Shown here one piece after another: positions 26,158 through 35,051 of a stretch of DNA of 64,000 bases. A program made the translations under genes and the position numbers. This DNA is from Labilithrix sp. (GTDB lineage: Bacteria > Myxococcota > Polyangia > Polyangiales > Polyangiaceae): NCBI GenBank assembly GCA_028287035.1, contig JAQBQL010000186.1, positions 21,361 to 85,360 of the forward strand, in the 5' to 3' direction. The stretch's first letter is position 1; each line of letters starts with the position of its first letter. Below the pieces are notes generated by a model, which did no database searches, had not been told where the DNA came from, and saw only the letters and a program-made list of their open reading frames with translations.

Positions 26158-27165
26158 ATGATGTCTCGCTTCGCTTCTGTCGCGATGGGTGGTGCTCTGA
26201 CCGTCCTCGGCACCCTCGCCTGGATGGGCTGCGGCTCGAGTGACGACACCCGCTATTACTGCGATTCCAGCGGGTGCTACGACTGCGACGCCTACGGGTG
26301 CTCCGCGGTCGCGCCCCCGACGCACCCCACCTGTACCGGCGCCACGAGCTGCGCCGCGGGCTCGGTCTGCACGACCAACGGCTGCGCGCAGACCTGCTCC
26401 GCCGATGCAACCTGCCCCAAGGGCGAGGTCTGCAAGGACAGCGTCTGCAGCGCGCCGGGCGGCGACCCGGGCACCACCAAGGACTGCACCACGAAGGCCG
26501 ACTGCGCAGGCGGCGTCTGCGTCGCGGGCAAGTGCGAGGCGTGCGGCGGCAGTGCGGGGCCGTGCCCCTGCACCGCGGCGAGCGACTGCGCGACGGGCGA
26601 GGCCTGCGTGGCCGGCGCCTGCACCGCGGCCTCGAACACCTGCAAGTACTCGAGCGAGTGCGACAGGGGCAAGGTCTGCGCGGACGGCCAGTGCCTCGCC
26701 GGCTGCGAGAATGGGTCGTGCGGCACCGGCTTCACCTGCGAGAAGGGCGTCTGCGAGCCCACGAGCACCGGGCCGACCTGCACGGGCGACGCGCAGTGCG
26801 GCGGCGCCACCCCGCAGTGCGTCGCGGGCAGCTGCGTGAAGGGCTGCGTGGCCGACCCCGAGTGCGGCACGGGCTCGTTCTGCGACCAGGGCGCCTGCGT
26901 CGCGGACACCCGGCCGAAGCCGAACTGCACGGACGACGCGCAGTGCGGCGGCTCCACGGCGACGCCCAAGAAGTGCGTCGGCGGGTTCTGCAAGTACACG
27001 TGCACGACCGCCCAGGGCGACGCGTACTGCAAGACCATCGACAACCGCATCCCGACCTGCGCGAGCGACAACGTGTGCCGCGCCACCTCGGAGGCGAACG
27101 CGCAGTGCACGAGCGCAGCCCAGTGCGCCGCCGGTCAGTCGTGCATCGACAACAGCTGCAAGTGA
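26158..27165 (+). CDS. Cysteine-rich lipoprotein with Dickkopf-like repeats
   Basis: An ATG at 26158, 10 nt after GGAGG, begins a signal with lipobox-like WMGC (residues 22-25). The remainder of 335 residues is built of repeated Cys-rich units of about 30 residues (patterns such as CTxxxxCAxGxxCxxxxC), with well over 40 cysteines and Gly/Ala/Thr linkers, resembling the Dickkopf N-terminal cysteine-rich repeats found in many myxobacterial surface proteins. It is probably a disulfide-stabilised, exposed lipoprotein used in adhesion or binding. No catalytic motif is seen. The 265 bp upstream contain no other gene I can support. Confidence 0.75.
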   Translation: MMSRFASVAMGGALTVLGTLAWMGCGSSDDTRYYCDSSGCYDCDAYGCSAVAPPTHPTCTGATSCAAGSVCTTNGCAQTCSADATCPKGEVCKDSVCSAPGGDPGTTKDCTTKADCAGGVCVAGKCEACGGSAGPCPCTAASDCATGEACVAGACTAASNTCKYSSECDRGKVCADGQCLAGCENGSCGTGFTCEKGVCEPTSTGPTCTGDAQCGGATPQCVAGSCVKGCVADPECGTGSFCDQGACVADTRPKPNCTDDAQCGGSTATPKKCVGGFCKYTCTTAQGDAYCKTIDNRIPTCASDNVCRATSEANAQCTSAAQCAAGQSCIDNSCK

Positions 27166-27263
27166 TCCGCGCCTAGCGCGTCCCACATCTCGCCGCCCGC
27201 CGCCGTGCCCCCCCGGGCGCGGCGGCGATCTGCTGTCCGGAGCGCTACACTCGGACGGCGGCG

Positions 27264-27833
27264 ATGGCGTACCGGGACGAGCACCACGCACTGCTCGCTC
27301 GCCTCGCGGCGACCGAGGAGCGGCTCCGCGTCGTGGAGCACGAGCTCGCCGAGGCGCGCCGGCGCTTGCACGGCGAAGCGCTGGTCGGTCCCTCGGCGCC
27401 GCCACCCGGATCGCGCCGCGTCGGGTACCGGCCCACGCGGCCGGCGTACGCCGCGCACGGACCGACCGCCGCGGCGGTGCTCGGCGTCGTGCTCGCGCTG
27501 TTCGGCGTCGCCTTCCTCCTCTGGAGCTTTCCCGGCGAGGAGGAGCTCGGCGAGATGCTGACGACGCTCGGCATCGCCTTCGGGGTGGGCCTCGCGCCGG
27601 GCGGCGTTCTCGTCCATTACGCTCTCCGCGCGCCGGTCCGGGCGCAGCCGGCGGCGCGCGTGACGCCGCGGCGGGTGCCGCCACGTCGGGTCGAGGTCCC
27701 GCTGGTCCGCGCGCCCGAGCCGCGCGCCCGCGTCGCGGACGAAACTGCCGCCGCCCCGGAGGCTCACGAGGTGCTCGCAGCCGAGAACGAGAGCGAGGAC
27801 CCAGGGGTCCGCCAGGCGGCCGCGCGTGATTAG
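27264..27833 (+). CDS. Small membrane protein with coiled-coil start, unknown function
   Basis: Not recognised. A 189-residue protein: residues 5-38 look coiled-coil (HHALLARLAATEERLRVVEH), followed by a Pro-rich linker, two adjacent hydrophobic segments (AAAVLGVVLALFGVAFLLW and the next, TTLGIAFGVGLAPGGVLVHY, about residues 69-122) and an Arg/Pro/Ala-rich tail. Its stop overlaps the stop of the convergent CDF transporter by 4 bp (27830-27833). Confidence 0.55.
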   Translation: MAYRDEHHALLARLAATEERLRVVEHELAEARRRLHGEALVGPSAPPPGSRRVGYRPTRPAYAAHGPTAAAVLGVVLALFGVAFLLWSFPGEEELGEMLTTLGIAFGVGLAPGGVLVHYALRAPVRAQPAARVTPRRVPPRRVEVPLVRAPEPRARVADETAAAPEAHEVLAAENESEDPGVRQAAARD

Positions 27834-28942
27834 TCGGCGTGGCGACTCGCGCAGACCGGGAGGACGGCGGCGTCGACGACGTCGACCTGCACGGTGACGA
27901 ACTCCGCACGGAATTTCGTGCGGAGCACGTCGCCGAGCGAGGTGCCGAGGTTCGGGTCCGCGCCGTCGGCCGTGACGTGCACCGTCACCGCGTCGTGGCC
28001 GGTGCCGAGCGACCACACGTGGAGAGCGTGCACGCTCTTCACTCCGGCGTGAGCGAGCACCGTGCGCTTCACGCGGGCGACCGGGAGCCGCGGGGGCGCG
28101 GCGTCGAGCAGCACGAGCCCGGCGTCGCGCAGGAGGCGGAACGCGCCGACGAGCAGGATCGCGACGACGAGGAAGCTCGCGATCGGATCGACGATCGGTG
28201 AGACGTGGAGCTGGATGGCGACCCCGGCGAGCAGCGCCGCGAACGAGCCGAGCGCGTCGCCGAGCAGGTGGAGCCACGCGCCGCGCAGGTTGAGGTGCGC
28301 CGCGTGAGCCTCGGCGTGCCGGCCCTCCACCTCGTCTTCGTGGTCGTGCCCGGCGTGGTCGTGCCCGGCGTGGTCGTGCCCGGCATGGTCGTGCCCCGCA
28401 TGGTCGTGCCCCGCGTGCGCGCCATGCGCGTGGCCGTGGGCGCCGGGGACGTGCATCGCGCCGTGGAGAAGCCATGCGCTGAAGCCGTTCACCACGAGCG
28501 CCGCCGCCGCCACCGCGAGCATGATCCCGGGCCGCGGCATGTTCGGATGCGCGAGGTGCTCGAGTGAATCACGGACGATCTCGATCGCGACGCCGATGAC
28601 GAGCACGCCGTTCACCACCGCGGCGAGCGGCTCGACGCGGCGCAGCCCGAACGTGAAGCGCGCGTTCGGCCGGCGCGTCGCGATGCGCATCGCGACGAGG
28701 CTGATCGCGAGCGCGAGGACGTCCATCAGCAGGTGGTAGGCGTCGGCCTCGAGCACGTCGGACCGCGCCGCCTTGGCGCCCGCCAGCTCGACGAAGAAGA
28801 ACGCCCCGATCGCGAGCAGCACGATGAAGAGCCGGCGCGCCTGGCGCTTCTCGGTCGCGCCGTCGACCGCGGGCTCCGGCGCGACGCTGGGAAGCGCCGC
28901 CTTCGCAGCGCCGTGCGCGTGCTCGTGATCGTGCTCGCTCAC
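27830..28942 (-). CDS. Cation diffusion facilitator metal transporter (CzcD/ZitB type), His-rich loop
   Basis: A 370-residue CDF exporter with six predicted helices and a cytosolic C-terminal domain. The metal sites are in DAYHLLMD (TM2, about residue 70) and LHLLGDALGS (TM5, about residue 225), a His/Asp set typical of Zn2+/Cd2+/Co2+ exporters. The loop before TM5 carries five tandem GHDHA units plus HAHGAHA, and the N-terminus is also His-rich (SEHDHEHAHG), so metal buffering at the cytosolic face is likely. Four bp separate it from the upstream cyclic-nucleotide-binding protein gene. Confidence 0.9.
   Translation of the reverse strand: MSEHDHEHAHGAAKAALPSVAPEPAVDGATEKRQARRLFIVLLAIGAFFFVELAGAKAARSDVLEADAYHLLMDVLALAISLVAMRIATRRPNARFTFGLRRVEPLAAVVNGVLVIGVAIEIVRDSLEHLAHPNMPRPGIMLAVAAAALVVNGFSAWLLHGAMHVPGAHGHAHGAHAGHDHAGHDHAGHDHAGHDHAGHDHEDEVEGRHAEAHAAHLNLRGAWLHLLGDALGSFAALLAGVAIQLHVSPIVDPIASFLVVAILLVGAFRLLRDAGLVLLDAAPPRLPVARVKRTVLAHAGVKSVHALHVWSLGTGHDAVTVHVTADGADPNLGTSLGDVLRTKFRAEFVTVQVDVVDAAVLPVCASRHAD
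28341..28415. repeat. Five 15-bp tandem repeats encoding (GHDHA)5
   Basis: The unit TGGTCGTGCCCGGCG recurs five times without interruption, the last copies differing by one or two bases (CCCGGCA, CCCCGCA, CCCCGCG). In the minus strand it encodes the His-rich metal loop of the CDF transporter. Unit number can change by slippage without breaking the frame, which would change loop length. Confidence 0.9.
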
Positions 28943-28946
28943 GTCA

Positions 28947-30305
28947 TCACACGAGGGTGAAGTCTTCGCCGATCGCCGTGGTGGAGCCGGCGAGCACGCT
29001 GGTCGTCTCGTCGTCGCGGTCGACGGCGGCGAGATAGAGCCCGGCCAGGATCGCGGGATGGTCCTGCACGAGACCGAGGAACTCGCCGCGCGGCAGGTGC
29101 AAGGTCACCGTCGGATGGACGGCCACGACGTCGGCGTTCGCCTTGCGCCGCAGGACGAGCGCGACCTCACCGACGGTCTCACCGACCGGCAGCGTCGCGA
29201 TCACGAAGGACTCGCCGCCCTCCTCGTGCCCGACGACCGCCACCTCTCCCGAGGCGATGAGGTGGAGCCCGGTGGTCTCCTTGCCTTCCTCGATGAGCTT
29301 GTCGCCCTTCTCGAAGACGCACGTCTCGAACCGCTCGACGAGCGCCGGTCGCTCGAGCGGGTCCACCGCGAGCAGCAGCTTCGAGGTGCGCAGCAGGTTC
29401 GTCACCATGCGGCGCCGGCAGTGCGCCGCGAGCTCGATGCCGACGTCGGGACGCACCTCGGCCACCGCCTCGAGCGCGTCGCGCCGCGCGACGAGCAGGA
29501 TCGACGGCCGGTTCGCGATGACGCTGGCCGCCCGGGGCGCACGCGAGAGCAGCGCCATCTCGCCGAACAGCGCGCCGTTGTTGAGGCGCGCCAGGGTGAG
29601 GCTCGTCCCGTCGGCCGCGGTGCGACGCACCTCGCACTCGCCGCGCGCCACGATGTACGCCTCGGCGCCCTCCTCGCCCTCGCTGATGACCGCGCTGCCC
29701 GCGGGCACGGTGAACATCTCGAAGCACCCGATGAGGGCGCGGAGGCCCTCCTTCTCGAGGGCGCTGAAGAGCGGCAGCGGCGAGAGCAGCGGAGCCTCGG
29801 AGTCCTTGAGGCCCTCGTACTCGAGCGACGCGTCGTGGATGATGCCGGTCGCCTTCGAGAGCAGGGCAGGCCCGGTCAGGAACGAGCTGAGCGGCTGGAA
29901 GCTCGCATCGTGGGGGAGCGGCGGCGGGGGCGGCGCCGCGTCGTCCGACAGGCGCGGCGAGCCGGCACAGAAGGCCGCGGCGATGTCGTCCATGAGGCCC
30001 GCCGTGTCCTTGCCGAGCTTCTGCAGGTCGCCGAGCGCGGCGACGGCGAGCGGAAGGTTGCCGAGGTCGACCGCGCGCTTGACCGACAGCTCGAAGCCCT
30101 CGATCGCCGCCTCGGTGCGCCCGGCGTCGGCGAGGAGCCGGCTCGTCAGGATGAGCGCGCTCGACACCGACGCATCCTGCGCGACGACCGCCGCGCTCCA
30201 GCGCAGCGCCGCTTCGCGCTCGCCGGCGAGGAGCAGGGCGAGCGCGCGGTCCAGCGGCGAATCGACCGACTGGGCTCCAGGAAGGTCCGGGGGGGCCACG
30301 CGCAT
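28947..30305 (-). CDS. Protein with two cyclic-nucleotide-binding domains
   Basis: A 452-residue soluble protein: an N-terminal helical TPR-like part (residues 15-110), a Pro-rich linker, then two CNB domains (about 170-290 and 300-425). The first has the phosphate-binding cassette FGEMALLSRAPRAASV, with the Arg that contacts the cyclic nucleotide. The second reads VGEVALVLRRKANADV and lacks that Arg, so it is probably regulatory or degenerate. There is no DNA-binding or kinase domain. It lies 32 bp downstream of hrcA and 4 bp before the CDF gene, so the three may share a transcript. Confidence 0.82.
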   Translation of the reverse strand: MRVAPPDLPGAQSVDSPLDRALALLLAGEREAALRWSAAVVAQDASVSSALILTSRLLADAGRTEAAIEGFELSVKRAVDLGNLPLAVAALGDLQKLGKDTAGLMDDIAAAFCAGSPRLSDDAAPPPPPLPHDASFQPLSSFLTGPALLSKATGIIHDASLEYEGLKDSEAPLLSPLPLFSALEKEGLRALIGCFEMFTVPAGSAVISEGEEGAEAYIVARGECEVRRTAADGTSLTLARLNNGALFGEMALLSRAPRAASVIANRPSILLVARRDALEAVAEVRPDVGIELAAHCRRRMVTNLLRTSKLLLAVDPLERPALVERFETCVFEKGDKLIEEGKETTGLHLIASGEVAVVGHEEGGESFVIATLPVGETVGEVALVLRRKANADVVAVHPTVTLHLPRGEFLGLVQDHPAILAGLYLAAVDRDDETTSVLAGSTTAIGEDFTLV

Positions 30306-30337
30306 GGTGCGTCTATACTACAGGCCGCGGCGACCCG

Positions 30338-31390
30338 TCAGTCGTCGCCGTCGTCGTGCATGATACGGCGCTCGTGGAGCGAGCTCATCGCGTTGGCGGT
30401 GGCCGTCACGAGCGGCACGACCTTCGGGTAATCCATGCGCGTGGGGCCGATGATGCCGACCGCGCCCCCGCTTCCGCCGTGGTTCGCGTACGACGCGCCG
30501 ACGATCGACAGGTGACCGCCCGCGAGGCCGCCCGCCTCGCCGCCGACCACCACCGACGTACCCTTCGCGGCGGCGAGCGTCGCGTCGAGCAGCCGCACGA
30601 TGCTCTGCGCCTCGTCGAGCGCGTTGACGACGTCCTTCAGGCCCTCGCCGCCCGCGAACTCGGGGAGGTTGAGGAGCTTGGCGCGCCCCTCGATCACGAC
30701 GTCGGCCGGGCCGTTGCCGGCGTCGGCCAGGGCCGCCTCGCCGAGCTCGAACGCGCGCTTGCGGACCGCGTCGTTCTGCACGTTCTGGCTCTGCAGGCGC
30801 CGCGCGAAGAGCTCGCGCAGCTCGCCCAGCGAGCGCCCCTCGATGACGTCGTCGAGGAGGTTGTGGACCTTCTGTAGCTCGTTCTCCTCGACGCCCGCCT
30901 TGAAGAAGACGTTCTGCACGGACCCGTTGGTCATCACGAGCACCGCGAGCACCTCGCCGGGCAGCGTCCGGATGAAGCGCATGTGCTTCAGCGTGAGGTT
31001 GTCGGCGCGTGGTGACACGACGACCGCTGCCGTCCCGGCGAGCTCGGCGAGGAGCCGACCGGTCTCGCGGAGGAAGTTCGGCCCGGGCGTGATCTCCGCG
31101 AAGCGCACGACGAGGTTCTTCTCCTCGTCGTCGGAGAGCGCGCGCACGTCCATCATGGCGTCGATGAAGAGGCGAAAGGCGCGGTCGGTCGGCACGCGCC
31201 CGGCGCTCGTGTGCGGCTGATGCAGGTAGCCGGCCTCTTCCAGGTCGGAGAGCACGTTCCGGATGCTCGCCGCGGAGAGCGCGATCCCCTTCTTCGAGAG
31301 CGTGCGCGAGCCGACCGGCTCACCCGTGGCGACGTACTCGGTGATGCACGCGTACAGGATCTGTCTCGCGCGCGCAGGCAGCTCGGCCAT
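30338..31390 (-). CDS. hrcA: Heat-inducible transcription repressor HrcA
   Basis: A 350-residue HrcA: an N-terminal winged helix (ARQILYACITEYVATGEPVG, SAASIRNVLSDLEEAGYL, residues 5-65) with the family signature HTSAGRVPTDRAFR, followed by the GAF-like dimerisation part. HrcA binds CIRCE operators to repress chaperone genes. In many bacteria grpE and dnaK follow, but here the downstream genes are a CNB protein and a metal exporter. No CIRCE repeat (TTAGCACTC-N9-GAGTGCTAA) is seen in the 66-bp divergent gap. Confidence 0.93.
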   Translation of the reverse strand: MAELPARARQILYACITEYVATGEPVGSRTLSKKGIALSAASIRNVLSDLEEAGYLHQPHTSAGRVPTDRAFRLFIDAMMDVRALSDDEEKNLVVRFAEITPGPNFLRETGRLLAELAGTAAVVVSPRADNLTLKHMRFIRTLPGEVLAVLVMTNGSVQNVFFKAGVEENELQKVHNLLDDVIEGRSLGELRELFARRLQSQNVQNDAVRKRAFELGEAALADAGNGPADVVIEGRAKLLNLPEFAGGEGLKDVVNALDEAQSIVRLLDATLAAAKGTSVVVGGEAGGLAGGHLSIVGASYANHGGSGGAVGIIGPTRMDYPKVVPLVTATANAMSSLHERRIMHDDGDD

Positions 31391-31456
31391 CAGCGGTCAG
31401 TCTAGCATTTCGACGGGGATTTTCCCGTTCTGGCGTGCCGGGGGTAGCCTTCCCCG

Positions 31457-32311
31457 ATGCCTCCCAGGACGCGTCCTCACCGCTGGGCTCCGGGGCTCCT
31501 GGCGCTCGCCGTCACCGCCTGCGGGTCGCCGGCGCGGGCGCGTGGCACGAGCGTCCCGTCCGGCACGCACGCGAGCGGCGGGCTCCCGCGCCTGCCGAGC
31601 GGCGAGCCCGACGGCGCGAACGAGGGTGACACCGGCGAGCTCCCCGCGCTGCCGCCGCCGGACGAGTCGGTCGTCCCGATGACCGCCGCCATGGCGAGCG
31701 GCGCGCCGCCGGCCGCCCGGTACGCCTCGCTCACGCAGGCGCAGTGCGAGGCGGAGCTCGGAAAGCGGAGCATCGCGTTCGAGCGCGTCGCCGAGGCGAA
31801 GGGCGTGGTCGCGCCGCTGCGCCTGAAGAGCACCGTCGGCGGCATCGACTTCCACTCGATGCTCCCGCCGGCCCAGCGCAAGACCTCGCCGTACGAGATC
31901 TACGACTGCCGCCTCGTGCTCGCGATCGACGACTGGGCGCGCGTGCTCGTGAAGCACGACGTGGTCGAGGTCATCCACTACTCGGTGTACCGGCCGCCGC
32001 CCGCGAAGGCGACGCTCGGCGGGCCGGGCCGCCGCCATCCCGGTGGCCTCGCGATCGACGCGGCGATCTTCAAGCTGCGCGACGGCACGAGCCTCAGCGT
32101 CGAGAAGGACTTCCACGGTCGCATCGGCGGCAAGCCCTGCGCCCCGGTGACGGGATTGCCGGCGACGAGCACGAAGCTCCGCGCGCTCGTCTGCGAGGCC
32201 GCCGAACAGCAGCTCTTCAACGTGCTGCTCACGCCCGACTTCAACTGGGCACATCGCAACCACTTCCACCTGGAGGTGTCGGCGAGCGCGCGCTGGGTCT
32301 ATCTGCGCTGA
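31457..32311 (+). CDS. Extensin-like C-terminal domain lipoprotein (putative peptidase fold)
   Basis: A 284-residue protein with an N-terminal lipoprotein-like signal (LLALAVTACG) and a Gly/Pro linker to about residue 90. The rest matches the bacterial extensin-like C-terminal domain: CEAELGKRSIAFERV, YDCRLVLAIDDWA, RRHPGGLAID, TPDFNWAHRNHFHLEV. The His/Asp and His-x-His arrangement is like M15/LAS metallopeptidases that cut cell-wall peptides, so zinc binding is plausible. Its stop is 1 bp from the stop of the convergent protease gene. Confidence 0.8.
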   Translation: MPPRTRPHRWAPGLLALAVTACGSPARARGTSVPSGTHASGGLPRLPSGEPDGANEGDTGELPALPPPDESVVPMTAAMASGAPPAARYASLTQAQCEAELGKRSIAFERVAEAKGVVAPLRLKSTVGGIDFHSMLPPAQRKTSPYEIYDCRLVLAIDDWARVLVKHDVVEVIHYSVYRPPPAKATLGGPGRRHPGGLAIDAAIFKLRDGTSLSVEKDFHGRIGGKPCAPVTGLPATSTKLRALVCEAAEQQLFNVLLTPDFNWAHRNHFHLEVSASARWVYLR

Positions 32312-32312
32312 C

Positions 32313-33212
32313 TCAGCGGAGGCCGACGCCGACCGACCGCAGCCACGCGCCGACCTGGTGGCGCGACTTGTCGTCGAGGCGGGTGTGCCAGTTGGTGATC
32401 GGCATGCCGACCGTGTCCACGTCGTCTGGCGCGAGCGTGTAGTTCGAGTTCACGCCCACGACGACCAGCCGGCCGCCATGCTGCGCGTAGACGGGACCGC
32501 CCGAGTCGCCCGGGCAGAGCCCCGCGTGTGACTTCGCGGCGCCCGGTCCGAGCGTGATGACGTAGTTGCCCTCGGTCTGCGGCACGAGCGCGCTCGTGAT
32601 CGGGCTGCCCTCGTGGACGACGCGGCCCGGCGACGCGAGGCGCGCCGTCGCGAACTGGAGGGAGGCGACGTCCCGGCTGTCCGGCTGCAGCACGCCGACC
32701 GTGCAGCCGTAGCCGACCACGGTGACGCGCTCCTTGCTTCCGAGCGGCGCCGCGTCGACCGGCGCGACCGGGATCGCGTCGTCCTCGGCGAGCGTGATGA
32801 CCGCGACGTCGGGCGCGTCGAGCTTCGCGGTGACTGCCGAGGCTGCGCAGAAGGACTGCTCGCACAGCTTCAGCCACTCGGGGTGAACGGCCACCGACTC
32901 GACGACCACGTCGGTGTAGCCCTTGCTCGGATCGCGCGTGATGGAGAGCTTCGAGCCCTTCGCGTAACGGATGCTCACCGTCGCGGGGTCCACCACGCAA
33001 TGCGCGGCCGTGAGCAGGCGCCTCGGGCCGACCTTCGCCGCCGTGCACTCGCCCTTCAGGTAGACGGTCGACGGGAACTTCGCCATCGCGCCGGGCTGAC
33101 CGCCGATGAGGGCGTCGGAGGTGTCGTCCGGCGCGGCCTCATCGCCGGTCTCCACCGAGCACCCGGCGAGGGCGACGAGACCGATCACGGAGAGGACGGA
33201 GAGGCGGAGCAT
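32313..33212 (-). CDS. Trypsin-like serine protease lipoprotein
   Basis: The start at 33212 (MLRLSVLSVIGLVALAGC) gives a clear lipoprotein signal with lipobox LAGC; a start 21 bp earlier is also open but adds acidic residues before the hydrophobic core. The S1 domain has an activation-like IGGQPG, then His in LLTAAHCVVD (about residue 69), Asp in APDVAVITL and Ser in CPGDSGGP. There is no MYXO-CTERM tail, unlike the S1 protease at 2028. It is a 299-residue cell-envelope or secreted protease. Confidence 0.85.
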   Translation of the reverse strand: MLRLSVLSVIGLVALAGCSVETGDEAAPDDTSDALIGGQPGAMAKFPSTVYLKGECTAAKVGPRRLLTAAHCVVDPATVSIRYAKGSKLSITRDPSKGYTDVVVESVAVHPEWLKLCEQSFCAASAVTAKLDAPDVAVITLAEDDAIPVAPVDAAPLGSKERVTVVGYGCTVGVLQPDSRDVASLQFATARLASPGRVVHEGSPITSALVPQTEGNYVITLGPGAAKSHAGLCPGDSGGPVYAQHGGRLVVVGVNSNYTLAPDDVDTVGMPITNWHTRLDDKSRHQVGAWLRSVGVGLR

Positions 33213-33331
33213 CGAACGGTCTTCGAGCACCATGTGTGCCAACGTGCGCTCGCCCCGATCCTCGTGCTTTCGAGCGAGCGCCACCCCGCCGTGACCCGGG
33301 AGCCGCCCGGGCCTGGATCCCGAGAGATCCG

Positions 33332-34903
33332 CTACTTGTCGTCCGAGAGGTGATTGACCGGCTGGTCCGCGCTCGACGCCATCGCGTTCTTCAGTGGCTT
33401 GTTGAAGAGCCAGATCGCGACGCCCGCCGAGATGCCCATGACCATGAGCAGGAGGAAGAACATGTCGGCCGAGATCGTCGTGTAGAGCTGCCCGACGTAG
33501 CCGGACAGGATGTTGCCGAAGAACGACGAGAGGAACCACATGCCCATCATCAGGGACACGATGCGCACCGGCGCCACCTTGGTGACGAGCGACAGGCCGA
33601 TCGGGGACAGATAGAGCTCGCCCACCGTGAGGAGGAACGTGCAGAAGATCGGCCAGAAGAGGCCGCCCTTCCCGGCACCGATCACCCTCGCGCCGATGAC
33701 CATCACGATGAACGATCCGCCGAGCACGAAGCAGCCGATCGCCATCTTTGCGACGCTCGAGGGCTCCTTGCCCTGCTTGGCCTGCTTCGACCAGAGGCGA
33801 TCGAAGAGCGGCGCCAGCATGAAGACGAACATCGGGTTGACCGACTGGAACCAGGTGGACGACGCCCACGACGGCCAGACCGTCTTCTCGTCGGCCCACG
33901 ACTGCATCGTGTTGCCCTGCTGCTCGTACACGGCCCAGAACACGATGTTGAGCGCGCAGAGGATGACGAGCGCCCAGACGCGCTTCCACTCGCTCTTGGT
34001 GAGCGGCTCCTTGGGCTTCGCGTCGCTCGCCTGCTGCTGACGCGTGTCGGGCGCGAGGTACTTGCCGCCGACCAGCTGCACGACGAGGCCGATCATCATG
34101 CCGATGCCGGCCGAGAGGAAGCCGTACCGCCAGCCGTAGAACGCCGCGAGCGTCCCGCAGATGAAGTTGCAGATGAACGACCCGAGGTTGATCCCCATGT
34201 AGAAGATCGTGAACGCGCCGTCGCGGCGGGAGTCACCGGGGGCGTAGAGGTTACCGACCTGCGTCGAGATGTTCGGCTTGAAGAAGCCGTTGCCGATGAT
34301 GAGGAAGAAGAGCCCGAGGAAGAAGCTCGACTCGGAGAGGAAGAGGATCACCTGGCCCAGCGCCATGAGCGTGCCGCCCACGAACACCGAGCGCTTCTGG
34401 CCGAGGTACTTGTCCGCGATGAGGCCGCCGAGCACCGGCGTCAGGTAGACGAGGCCGGTGTACCAGCCGTAGAGGACGGACGCGTTAGGGGAGACGGCGC
34501 ACGTCTGCTGCGCGACGCTCGCGGCGACCTCCTGGGCAAGGGGCGCGATGTGCTTCGCCGCGTCACCCGCGACGAGCAGCGCCGTCTTGTCGCTCACGCA
34601 CTGCGCGAGCTTCGACGGGTCGACGCTCGGGAGGAGGCTCTTCACGAAGCCCCAGCCGAGGACGCTGTTCGGATCACCGGCGCCGACGTACGCGCCGCCC
34701 TGCAGGGTCTGCCGAACCGTGATGAACAGGAAGTTCACCATGTAGAGCTTCAAGAGCCCGCGCATGCCGTAGTACGAGAAGCGCTCCCACATCTCCGTGA
34801 AGAAGAGGACGTAGAGGCCGGTCGGATGGCCGAGGAACTCCTTGCCTCCGGCCGGCGACACGAACGCGGGCGCTCCGGCCTTCGCGGTTTCTTGGTTCGA
34901 CAT
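33332..34903 (-). CDS. POT/PTR2 family proton-dependent oligopeptide transporter
   Basis: A 523-residue 12-14 TM transporter. EMWERFSYYG near residue 38 is the ExxER motif that couples protons in this family; FYMGINLGSF (TM5, about residue 230) and the late ELYLSPIG (about residue 420) are further POT signatures. It imports di- and tripeptides. The start at 34903, preceded by GGGAGAG, removes 23 residues of the longest frame that have no similarity. A 60-residue insert with a Cys pair between TM2 and TM3 is longer than in most bacterial homologues. Confidence 0.9.
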   Translation of the reverse strand: MSNQETAKAGAPAFVSPAGGKEFLGHPTGLYVLFFTEMWERFSYYGMRGLLKLYMVNFLFITVRQTLQGGAYVGAGDPNSVLGWGFVKSLLPSVDPSKLAQCVSDKTALLVAGDAAKHIAPLAQEVAASVAQQTCAVSPNASVLYGWYTGLVYLTPVLGGLIADKYLGQKRSVFVGGTLMALGQVILFLSESSFFLGLFFLIIGNGFFKPNISTQVGNLYAPGDSRRDGAFTIFYMGINLGSFICNFICGTLAAFYGWRYGFLSAGIGMMIGLVVQLVGGKYLAPDTRQQQASDAKPKEPLTKSEWKRVWALVILCALNIVFWAVYEQQGNTMQSWADEKTVWPSWASSTWFQSVNPMFVFMLAPLFDRLWSKQAKQGKEPSSVAKMAIGCFVLGGSFIVMVIGARVIGAGKGGLFWPIFCTFLLTVGELYLSPIGLSLVTKVAPVRIVSLMMGMWFLSSFFGNILSGYVGQLYTTISADMFFLLLMVMGISAGVAIWLFNKPLKNAMASSADQPVNHLSDDK

Positions 34904-35021
34904 GACGCGTGGGTCTCTCCCTTGCCCCCTCGCGAGGGCGGGGCATCCAACCACAAACCCGCCGCGGGTCAAAGGACGCTTCGCCAGGGACGCGGCGCGT
35001 CAGGATCTACGTGCCCCGCAG

Positions 35022-35045
35022 GATCGCTGAATTGATGAAGCGATC
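35022..35045. promoter_or_regulatory. Inverted repeat upstream of the TonB-receptor operon
   Basis: GATCGCT (35022-35028) and AGCGATC (35039-35045) are perfect complements around a 10-nt AT-rich centre. It lies 7 bp upstream of the Fur-geometry palindrome and about 115 bp before the receptor start. It is a possible second operator or part of the promoter; no experimental motif is matched. Confidence 0.35.
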
Positions 35046-35051
35046 ATCTAT

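Noticed and set aside
31391..31456. CIRCE operator upstream of hrcA
   Set aside because: The 66-bp gap lacks TTAGCACTC/GAGTGCTAA arms. A short ACGGG/CCCGT hairpin is present but does not match.
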